DNA from: Reticulitermes lucifugus
Taxonomy: Eukaryota > Arthropoda > Insecta > Blattodea > Rhinotermitidae
Direction of reading: 5' to 3'
Assembly (NCBI GenBank): GCA_026260175.1
Contig: JAKCWW010000739.1
Coordinates: 4,624 to 68,623, forward strand
Length of the DNA stretch: 64,000 nt
This document shows, piece by piece, positions 23,901-35,900 of the stretch. Below the pieces are notes generated by a model that was not told the origin of the DNA, did no database searches, and was given only the letters and a program-made list of their open reading frames with translations. Positions within the stretch are counted from its first letter, which is position 1. Each line of letters begins with the position of its first letter. Both the position numbers and the translations under genes were made by a program.

Positions 23901-26900
23901 TAACTGCTTTACCCCCATGGGAAAAACCCTCAATACTCATTCAATAGGAAGCCAAATGGGCCCCAGAGCCACTCTGGACATTTTGGAGAAGAGAAAATTT
24001 CTTGCCCTTGCTGGGAATCAAACCCCCAATGCCTTGGGTGTCTAGCCATAAGCCAGTCACAATACCAAGTGACCTAACTCAGCCACTATATGAAGATTTA
24101 TTTTATTAGTACTGTAAACTATCATGAACATACTACTAAATATTTCTTTCTAATTTCCCATCAAATTCCATTCTGCACATACTTTTTGACAAGTCTCAAA
24201 CCATCATTTACATTAAACAAGAAAAAACTTTTCCTGGATTCCTATCCATGGGACCCATGGCTGAAAAATGACTTCAAATAGGTATTAGATTATATATTTT
24301 TAGTAAGGAAAAAGCTTGAATTGGCTATGACATACGTAAACACTGCCTACACAGCAGGCATATCACCAAAACAAAGCCATATGTATATTCATGTCCATGT
24401 GAATATCACAGTCATTTTTAAGGAAGTATATATTTATCAGTCTTAATTTCGTATCAGGTGTGATCTGAGTGACAAATGTTTCAAATTCAAAGCTCACACA
24501 CTATGTCATGAAATACATGGACTGAGAGAAATATATAATTTATATACTGTATTTATTATGGGAGACATCTCTAAAGCTAAGTTTCTGTTCACACAGCTTC
24601 TCCTACAGATATGGCAAGTCAGAACAGTTTCACGTATTTTGAGCAGAAATAATGTTGCAACTAATGTAGCCAAACAATGATTGGGTTTGAGTTCCAGTCA
24701 GACCACCCCTCAGCATGAAGAAGGGAAACATGTTTTTCATATTTTTTGTGTCCACACCCTACTTGAGGAAGGAGTTTCTGACCCTCCGACCTTCTCGAAT
24801 TTCACCCATGTCCCTCCCATGGTGACAGCTATAGAATTAATTACAAGAACCAGATCTTTGGAAGTTTTGTTTGGCATTCACATTTCGCCCATTGACAAAT
24901 TTATGGGTTTAACCTCTGAATCGAGGCACATGTGACTTTTTGGCTATACTTTGTGTAGGAATTTTGTTCCCACAGAAAACTTAATCAAATTTTAACCAAA
25001 AAGAATTAAGTAAAATGTTCTAAAAATTTGTCACCCAACAAAAGTAGACCCTCCTTTGTTGTCAGACCACTGCAGGAGTCAAAATGTGTTGGTGCCACTC
25101 TGGATAATGAGATAGGTGGAAGGGCAGAGGGGATTCAAATTCAGACAGAAAGATCCCAAGCAATTGGAAAATGGGCAGGAAGTGAGTCTGAAGGAGACAG
25201 TGAATCACAACATTATACCTAAGATTTCTCTTTATGTGTACTTGTAAGTGTAGATACATTCTCCATGAAATTCAGAATAAAAAAAAGGTGGTGAGAAGTG
25301 GTATATTCTCTTTACAACACTGACCTGACAAAGTTGGCGTCCTGTAACCCTGATACGACCCAGAGAGAAACCTTATGCTTACCAAACTAAGAGTTAGACA
25401 CTGCTCCTGATTTCTCACTTTTTCACCTACAGAAGTTTAAGGTGGGAAGTCAGGAAAACCTGTCTCATACATTGTGCGTGCAATGAAAATCCACCACGGA
25501 CAGCAACACTAATTCACACTCATTTACTACTATATATTGTACCAACATTCACAAAATGGTATGAAAACAAAATATTGACATGACTGCTTATTCATGGCTA
25601 TATAAATAAATGTGGCTAAACGGATCCTAACAGTTAACTCATTGTGCAATTTTGCAGACTTGGTACCTCTGACCGCACATCACTGCACGTTTGCCTCAAC
25701 TACCCAGCATGCAAATCACATCCATGTTGTGCCATATTATGTTTAGATAATTCAGTACTTCTTTGACCTCTATGACTTGGCCATATTTCTTGCACTTACC
25801 TCACAAATGGCATAGTTTTTGGAAAAAAATGTATTTGGCGTAAGATGTGTTTTTGATTTTTTTCTCTGCAACTTTTTCTGAAGCCCTTGTCAAACCCAAG
25901 AAGAATTCAGAGAGATATTATCACAACTCATGTATGTTTTCATACAAAATGTCTACTATTTTTCAACAAAACTGAATTTGGTCAACAGATTTCAGTAAGG
26001 ACAGACAGACATAGGCATAACTTGGCTAATAACAATGGGGGGAGGGGGAAGCAAATCGACCATGGGTATTAGAAACATTAAATTATAAAGGGGTCAAATT
26101 TGAAAGAGGGAGAAGATTGGTTTGAACCAGTCCTTAACATACATACACCCCATTCCCCCCACTCTCATCCCAATGTTCTTTTTTATTTGCCCCTCTTCAA
26201 CTCAGTGCCAAAAGAAAACTTGCCNCCCCCCCAAATTTACATCTATGCATACAGACACGATGCGGCTAATAGTAGTTTTTCACAACTGTGTTGTAAACTC
26301 GCCTAAACATAGGTTGATTGTTGGTATGTTTTCTGCATTTGCACCATCAAATCTTCCTCTGCTCACAGAATTTGTTTAGAAAAACTTACTATGCACATAA
26401 CCCAAACAACATTATATTCAACATATCAGTACAGACATTGTTAGACACATCAATCTGCATAAAACATCACCACAGTCTGATCTTCAACAGCACAGAAACT
26501 GGTGACACGTATTTTAATTGACAAACTTGTATACCCTCAGAAAGAACATTAACAAAAATACTACTTTTCTGTGCAGTAATAATTGTTCCATTTGCTGGCC
26601 TGGATATGTGGGGAATGATGCACACTGTTAACAAGGCTGATTTCATTAGAATGACAATCAAAACTCTGGAATCATTTTTGAACATAGCAGCAGAACAAGC
26701 ACAGAAATTTGGCCAGGACGCTGCAAAGGTTGTCTGTATTATTGATATGGAAAATTTCAATATACGTCAGTATGCTTGGAGACCAGGTAAATATGACAGA
26801 ATTTTGATATCCATAGATGCAAAATCAGGATATATTACTTTTATGACACAGTATGAAGTCAATATAAATTACACTGTAAAGAATCAGAAAGCATCAACAC

Positions 26901-29900
26901 CCTTCAGGGTAGGACTATATCAGATTTTTGTCTGAACCAAAGTACAGAGTTTTAAAAATCCTGTAATTTTGTTCCACAGTTCTACTCTTGCTATTGATGC
27001 AAGTAATTCAAAGGAGTCAGCAGATGGTACTTTTGGACAATGAGTTTGGTGTCAGGTCAATGTTAAGTAATAAGTAAAAATATTAGCATATATGGTCTCT
27101 ACTAATTATTTTGCATATTGAAGCATCCCTGCAAAGTTTCGCATGAAGTTAATGAGTTGCAAGAAAAGATACAAAAGGTAAAAACTAAATTTAACCAGAT
27201 TAATATTCTCTGAAAAGCTATGGTAATCACTGATTCATCATATAACACATATGATGGATATTATCGCTTGTCTGACATGTATTTTATATTATTCATACAA
27301 TTCCAACTAAATGCACGTACAGTTAACAAACCTTTATTGTATTATCTCACTCTGCTACATGTTTCAGCTTAAATAAGTCATCTTCAAGGAGAAGCCTTTG
27401 TGCTCAGTTTTCCCAGAAAATGGCTTATTTTAGCCAAAACATGTAGGAGAGTGCATACCATGAGATAATACAATATAGGTTTGTTAACTGTAAGTGCATT
27501 TGGTTGGAATTATATGAATAATGTGCTTAATGCACAAATTATGAATAATATTAAGATCTATTTCATACTGTGTTTTATGAGTTGACTCTACTTGCATCTT
27601 GAAGTGCTTAGTTCATATAGCAGTATTTTGTGTTGCAACAATGTGTAAGTCAGTACCAGTGTTTGGGGGAACAAACTGCGTCTCCACTGATGACAGACGT
27701 TACTCTGAAATGCTGGTACCTACCTACCAGGCTGTATGGTGTCATTACCCTATGACTACAATATGCTTTTTCACCACTGTAAAGACCCCCAAATCTCACA
27801 TACATGTATGGTTGTCATTCAACTGTCCGAATTTATTTTTTGTTGAAACTGCTCTGTACAGTAACCCTTAAAGACTGACATTCATCCAAATTATATATGA
27901 AACTGCAGTTCCTACCTCACAGAGAACAAACTACATCTCCTTTACAAAGACCAACTGGTTATTAATGTTGAATAATCAGTATTTACTGTGAGCATTATAT
28001 GGCATGCATAAATATACATACACTGTAAGGCAAAATGCAGTGTTTCATAATGTTACATCAGGCGGTACACACAGTACTATGAGGCTTTAGAAGGTTATAA
28101 AATTGTTCAACAACTAATGGAATATGTGGAAGGAAGTTGTCTTTCATCCGAAAGTGTAAATGATATTTCCTATAATGAAAATTCTATTCACCTGACTGTG
28201 AATGCTGTTAACTATTTCTCCAGCTCCTTCAACAGAATATAAAGTTGCATCTACAGTCTATGCTCACACATGCACAAATATAAGCACACATGTAACTACA
28301 GCTTCAGTGAGTACACATGGGTGTGCATACTGTGTGTTTACACAGCACTGGGCATGCCTCAATTCTGAAGGTGAATGATACCTGGAATAATTCCCTTCCC
28401 ACAGATGAAGAAGGCAGAGGATCTATAAAGAATGTGGGAGATCACAGACTTGCACCATGGTGTAGATGAGGTCTTCGCTCTTCTAGGTTGTTACACAACA
28501 TATGTTGATATTTGTTTACTGATGTTACAGACAGCCTATTCGTCCCACTTCAAGGACTGCTTGACCCTTGAAGATGGCACTGATATGCTGTCCTGAAACA
28601 TAGGTAACCAACTACCAACATATGCTGCATAACAACCTAGAAGAGCAAAGACCTGACCTAAAGACTCTTCTGGATCTTTACTTATCTGAATGATGTTAAC
28701 GTTTCCTAAAACAGCTATCCAAATTACAGCTTCCTTAGCAAACATAATAGTATAAAAATGCATGTGTAAAAGCATTATCTTTTCTGAAAATATCACACAA
28801 AAATTGCTCCTGAACATTACTCATGATATACACACATGATTCTTACTTACACTTGTGTCTTAGTTTGATCACAATAGTAAAAAATTTGGATCAAATTATC
28901 TACTTGTGAGTTAGTGACACAGCCACACTGGACATATAATCTATATTTTTTGGTAATACAAAATTCACCACTGATGTTTAAATATGTGCTGCAGCCGGAG
29001 AAGTCATTGTGGCACTACTCCAAATGTACGAAGCCAATTACCCAGAAATCCTCAAAGCCTGTTACATCATAAATGGTAAGTGATGAATATAGATGATGGC
29101 TAATTTACGTTAATGTAAGAAGTATTTTGTGGTAAAACAATCAAAATAAGAGCATATTCCTTAGAAATTACTTCCATATGAGATCTCATTTTTATTATTT
29201 TCAGCTCCTAAAGTATTTGCCATTGCTTATGCTGTGATAAAGAATTTCCTGAATGACTACACATTAAAAAAAATGCAAATAATTAAGAATGACCCTCGGA
29301 AGTGGCAGCCCATCTTGCTGGAAATAATTGAGCGTGATCAACTGCCAGCTCATTTTGGTGGAACCTTGACAGATCCTGATGGGAATCCAAGATACACAAC
29401 TAAAGTATGTACTGTTGCATGCACCACCAATGAGTGACTCTAACCTGCTTTTGCCATTCAGTTTATGCCACTTGTTGCAATTATGAAGCCAAGACACAAT
29501 TATTATTCTCTCAACACCATTTGATTTTGATCCAGATCTGTCAGGGAGGGAAGATTCCTAAGTCTTACTATTCCAAGAAGACTAACGACACAAGTCCACC
29601 AGAAGATAACACCTTCACAACAGCTGTAATTAAGAAAGGTGAAAAACTGTGTCTACCATTCATAGCTCCAGTAGAAAATTCCATACTCAAGTAAGTAACA
29701 AAGACGCACACCAACACAACACAATGATTATCATTCTTGGAACTTATCCATTCATGTGCACATAAAAAATGATGAAATCTTCATCAATTCTCACTTACAT
29801 AGCAAATACATTTAACAACGCATAATTTAAACATTATAAATAAAATTATTTATTTCCATACTGCTTTACAGTAGCCTTCATTAAGAACTAGTTTCTAGTA

Positions 29901-32900
29901 TAAGCTACTTACAGAAAAGTCATACTACAAAAATTTGTTAAATTAACTTTACTTAGTAAGTTAAGAAGTAAGGAGAGTCAATCAAAACTACAATTTGATA
30001 GTATCCTGCAGTATAATTTATTGCAACATGTTTCAGCTTCTTTAAAAAGCCATCATCAAAAAGTTTAAAATACTCAAAGAAAGATTATCACATACACCAC
30101 ATTAAAACACTTTTCTGTACCGTAGATATCACATATTTACAGTACTTAAGGGCGTTTTGGGGGCTGAAACTAAATATAAACATCAGATGAAATATGAAAT
30201 GGAATAAATTAAAATTTATTAAAATCATAATCTCATAATCTGTTAAAGGGGCCATGAAGGTGGTAATCTGTAATAAAAACTTAATTTTAGTTTAAGTATT
30301 AATAATTATTAGAAGAAGCATTAAAAAGTAAATAAAAATTAATTAATGGGAAAATGGGTACTTACTGGTACTTCATATCTATTTAGAGTAGAATCTAAGT
30401 TGTAGATGTTAACTTGCAATGTTTATTTCCTTTCTCATTTAATGTGTCTCAGTGAGTGTTTATTATAGTCTGTAAAATAAATTATTCATAAAAGTTGTGA
30501 AGGAAAAAATTTTGTATATGCAAATAAAATACCATAAACTCCCTTCAATTATACAAATGGTTATTTTATTTACATATAAAAAATTTTCCTCCATAACTTT
30601 TATGAATAATTTATTTTACAGATTATGATAACCACTAACTGAGACATGTGAAATAAAAAAGGAAATACATCTGACATTACTGACATCATGGCAGCATGTG
30701 ATGAGACGTTCAGCCTGCTCGAGAGAGATAAACTGATACGTTTTCAGTGTAAAAGTGAGATGTGTGCACAATTAGCATCTGAAATTAAGCAGCAGCATCC
30801 TAGTGATAAAGTGGTGGTGAAGATCTTGAAAACCTTAAAATTAATATGATAGAATTAAATTAAATGCTAAAATCAGCTAAGAGGCAATCCGTGAAAGTGG
30901 TTATATTGTTGGATATTAATCTTCTAGCAGCTAAGATTGAAAGTTTGAAGGAATTAGTTTCAGTTCAGGCAAAAAGTGAGATGCAGTGGTCAGATGTTGT
31001 TGCTGGAAGAAAGGAAACATTTTCATATACAAGGCAAATCAAATCTCATTCAATACCAGTTATAAATAATCAATTTGAACTAACTAATAACAGACATGAA
31101 TGTGGATTCAAAACTACGAGTTCAATGAGAGTTCAACAAATTATAGGAAAATGTAAATTCAAGAAGGATAAAACAGTAAAGAAAAGACATAAAATTATAA
31201 TCACAAGGGACAGCCACGCAAGAAGTTCACAGTCTAGTGAAACCAGAATCAGATATGGCATCAGTAATAAATACAGTTACAAAAGATATTGAAAAATTGA
31301 CAAATAAGGGTGTTGTTGTAGTGTGGGGAGGCACAAAGGATGTAGGAAAAAATGACACTCGGAAAGGCCTTCTTCAAATAAAGAGTTTCGTTGAGAAGCA
31401 TAATCAGACCAATATCACTGTAATGAGTTTACCACATGGGTATGATCTTGAGGCAAATTTGTGTATAAATAATGAGGTAAAAGTATTTAATAGAAAATGA
31501 TGATAACATTTGAAGGTTTTTGATGATGCATTTTTTGTAGAGGTGAATTCTGACAGAGACCACTTTACAAGACATGGCCTGCATTTGAATTCAAAGGGGA
31601 AAGAACAGTCAGCAAAGAAAACTGTGAACAGTATTAAAGATATTTTTAATGTAAAAAAGATTGACCCAATTAGTATGATTTGGAGGGAACAGCAGGTGAT
31701 GAATAGGGATAAGAATCATACTCCACAGATACATAAAAACCAAAGATCTGAAAGGAAATTAATTGATTCAAAAAGGGATATGAGACCAGACGACAGGCAA
31801 GAAGAAAGTGAATTTCATAGGAGTAGAGATCGGGGACAGAGCGAAGTGGAGTCAACCTCGATACCATCTAAACGTTCCAGGTGACTACCAACTAATAGGA
31901 GTGATGATTTTTTATGGATAGGTTTCAACAAGAAATGATAATTGTATATGATAAAGCAAGAAATAGAAAGGATTTTAATTCCTATGCTTTAAAAATTAAG
32001 TAACAAATTATTGGAATTATCTATTTTGTTCAGTTTAGATTACATAAACGTTGACATTTTATGCTTTACAGAACATTGGTTAAAGGAAGAACAAATAAAA
32101 GTTTTAAATATTAATCAATTTAAATCAGTGACTAATATTAGTAGACTTAGAAGTAATTATGAAGGTCATGTATTTTTGTATGAAAAGATCTGCACACTAA
32201 AGAAGTAAATTATTTGAAAGGGATAGGAAGTGATAAAGTTTTTGAACTGTCTGTAGTGAAATTACTGGATTTTAATTTTAATCTTGCTTGTATATATAGA
32301 TCACCTGGGAGATTTTTATGAATTCTTGAATAAATTGGAATTAGTAATTTGCAAAGTGCATTCAAAAGGAAAATGATTAATCATATGTGGAGCTTGGAAT
32401 ATAAATTTTTTGCAAGACAGTGTTGAACTTCAAGAACTACAAAACTTATTTTTGATGTATAACTTGATAAATACAGTGAACTCCCTACCTAGGGTCACTA
32501 ATAATATGAGATCATTAACTGATGTCACAATAATAAATAATTTAAAATTTGAAATCTTAACAGAAGTTCTAGATTTGGGCAATTCAGATCACTTGGCACA
32601 AATTCCTTATATAAAGGCAAATAATATAAAAACAGGTCTGGTAATTAAGAAGAAAATACATTTTACAAATAAAAGTATAGAATTCAAGTACTTGTTACAT
32701 AAAGAATCATTGGAAGATATCCATTCATCTGATGATGTTAATAGTTCTTTTAATACTTTTATGATTAAATTTATGTATTATTTTAACAGAGCATTTCCTC
32801 TAAAAACAACTTATGTGAAGGACAAATTTGAAAATAAATGGATTTATATTTACATTTACAGAAATACATTTCAGAAATTCAGACTTCTTCCATCGACAAT

Positions 32901-35900
32901 TGAATATGAAACAAGTCACTAGTAAATTTAACATAATTACATAAAAATTGTACAGTATTTAGACTTTGGTATGTATTTCACATTATATTCACTCTGCATC
33001 ATGCTAACAAATCACAAGACTAAAACCAACATATGTACTGTAAAGGGGCAATTGACTCGTGTATGAAAATACAATGCATATGTTGGTTTTAATCTTGCGA
33101 TTTTGGTATGTAATGTAATAGTGTGTCAGACAAGTTCAATGTTACTAATGTAACGATATGGATGTATAATACAGACGGACCCCGACTTAAGTAGCTCCGA
33201 CATACGTAGTTCCGGACTTACGTAAAAAACTTCTTCTGCCACTACCACCACTACTACCACTCCAACCACCACCACACCCACCCCTGTCTCTGCCTCAATT
33301 GAATATGACAGTGACTTCAGTATCGAGTATTAATTATTATTATGTTTTTTATTAATTGTTATTAAAATTATTAATTATTATTATATCAATTATTATTATT
33401 ATTGTGTATAAGGTATATACTAAAACATAGCTCTGAGTTACGTAAAAATTGACTTACGCATAGGGTTGCGGAACAATCCACTTTCGTAAGTCAGGGACTT
33501 TCTGTAAATACAAACACAAATACACATTGCAAGTTAACATCTACAACTTATATTCTACTCTAAATATACACAAAGTAAGTACCAATTTTCCCATTAATTT
33601 TTATTTATTTTTTAATGCTTCTTCTAATTATTATTAATAATTAAGCTAACATTAAGTTTTTATTACAAATTACCACCTTCAAGGCCCCTTTAATACAAAT
33701 GATGCTACCCTTTCACATTGGAAGTACAAGACTATGGTTTTAATAAATTCTAATTTATTCCATCTCATGTTTGTATTTAGTTTCAGCTCCCAAAACACCC
33801 ATAGTCCTGTAAAAGTTGAGATCTCAACAACACAAAAAAATAAATGTTTTAATGTGGTGTATGAGATAATGTTCGCGTATTTCAAATTGCCTGATGATGG
33901 CTTTTTAAAGAAGCCAAAATATGTTGAAATAATTTACACAGCAATATACTATCAAACTGTAGTTGTGATTAACTGTTCTTCTTAGCTTCTACATGTACAT
34001 CACAATGGGATGTTCCATGTAAAGGTATTAACTTAACAAGATTACAAATGGTGTATTCCGTTACATAGTACACAGACTTTACCAACGTGTTCTTTACTTT
34101 CAAAATGTCATAAAGGCCTTTCTTGTGCCAATTTTCATTAAGCTCAAGCTTGCTTGACCACTTTTGTTAATAACTTCACCGAATTTCAATGCCAAATCCC
34201 ACAGATAGTTTAGTCACACCAGACCACAGACAGACAGGGTCTCCACACAAGGTGTCTCTTTTTTTCTACTTTGTAAAGGACAGGTAAAATCAACTGAAAA
34301 TTAGACATCCATTTCCACATGTTTATGACATATTATTTTCAAGATATGAGAAAGAAAAAACTTATGAGTACTTTAGAGACACTTCTACGCCCTGTTTGGA
34401 AGTTCTCTTCACAATTTGTTCACGGTCACCATTATCAGTAAAAAAGAATCACTGAATAATCCACACATCAGTTGCTCTCAGCACTAAAGAAAGTTGATGG
34501 CAGTTCATGAATCAAACAGCACACAAATCAGTGAGAATATGAATGCACATACCCCAAGTTAATGAAAATGCTTGTTCAATGTATTTGAAGGTGGGAGTTC
34601 CGTGTTGAAGGCCACGACATCAAATTTGGTGTAACGTGCCAAGATGTTGATGGAACTGAGTCTACACCAGTGCCAGTACACAAGATTGATAGCCACCAAT
34701 CATCTGAAACCGGAGCAATCACATGTCCAACACCAGCTACTTGTAAGTATGCATCTCTGGTGGACAACTCAGCATGTAGAAACTTGGAAGAGTAATTTAA
34801 TGTGTGGGAAAATGTAGAGTAAGTGAACAGTCCCAAAAATAAAACCTTCACACACTGTTCCCTCCAAATAGGTAAGAGTTACTAGTACTTAGCCACTGAA
34901 GAAATATCTCATTGCTGTTAATGGCACTAACAAGCTCATTACTGCCACAACAGAGATCTGCCATTAAATCTAGTCAACAGTCCTACCAATTATTTTGGCA
35001 ATGACCAGACAACCACCTTCTGGGATATGATGCCATGTAGTCTGGTAGCTATGTACCAGTGTTTCAGAGGAAACTGCCATCTACCCTGATGATGGAGCAA
35101 GCAGGATTATCTGAAATGTTACTACATATCTACTAGAATACAATGTGTCACATCCCAGAAGATGGTTGGCTTCTTGTTTCTTCTTCTTCATTCTCCTCCT
35201 CCTCGTCTTATAACAAAGACTGGGCTTTAAGTTCCATTCGCAGGCTAAGTAAATCAGTCCTTCCATTCTGATATAGAATAATCTATTTCTTGTCTTCCTA
35301 CAGGGATGTAAGAATATGCTCATCACAGTAACTGTTCAGTGTCATTCTTTCCAAACGTTCATGCTTATTTCCAGCTGTCTCATGTTGTTTCACTCTAATG
35401 TATCTCTTAGAGTAACTCCCACTGCTGTTCTAAAACTTTTATTTCAGGTTTTCACTCATCTCTTATTTCCTTCCTCAGTGCCTACTGTTTGTCATACTTA
35501 ATGACTGTTTAAAGATGATGATACAAACTTTTATCGAGACTTCTGCTCCCATGCTATTTCCAAAACGTCTTTTAACATGTTCAATTAAATTTATCAATGT
35601 ATTTCTGTACATTTTCTTGTAGGGTGACAACATAAAGTTGTCTGTTCATGCCATGAAGGCATATAGGAGAAGCAGATGTGCACATCCACTCATTCTTAAC
35701 CTGCTTATTCTAGCAGTTTCTAACTTCACATCCCAGCCACTGTACCCCCAGGTACCCACTGAATAGGAGGCTGGGTGGGCCAAAAAGCCAGTCTGGACAT
35801 TTTGGAGAAGAGAAAAATCTCTCGCCCCTGCCAGAAATCAAAACCCCGATCATCCAGCATGCAGCCTAGTCACTATACTAACTGATATCCCAGTTCCTGC

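Larger units (their letters stand above)
30557..33985 (+). mobile_element. Non-LTR retrotransposon with esterase ORF1 and partial AP-endonuclease, no reverse transcriptase
   Basis: After a leader (30557-30680), interrupted frames at about 30690-31884 encode an SGNH/GDSL esterase-like ORF1: KIIITRDSHARSS, then KPESDMASVINTV, then GVVVVWGGTKDVGKND, then RDHFTRHGLHLNSKGKEQ. Frames at about 31990-32925 resemble an APE-type endonuclease: YINVDILCFTEHWLK, LTDVTIINNLKFE, GNSDHLAQIP. ORF1 esterases are known in CR1-like LINEs. The reverse transcriptase is absent and sequence resumes in a 3' tail at 33507-33985, so the loss is internal, not the usual 5' truncation. Clade is inferred, not shown. Confidence 0.75.

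Noticed and set aside
31237-31500. Host GDSL/SGNH esterase gene
   Set aside because: The esterase-like motifs are followed by a LINE-type endonuclease and broken frames, so this is LINE ORF1 and not a host enzyme.
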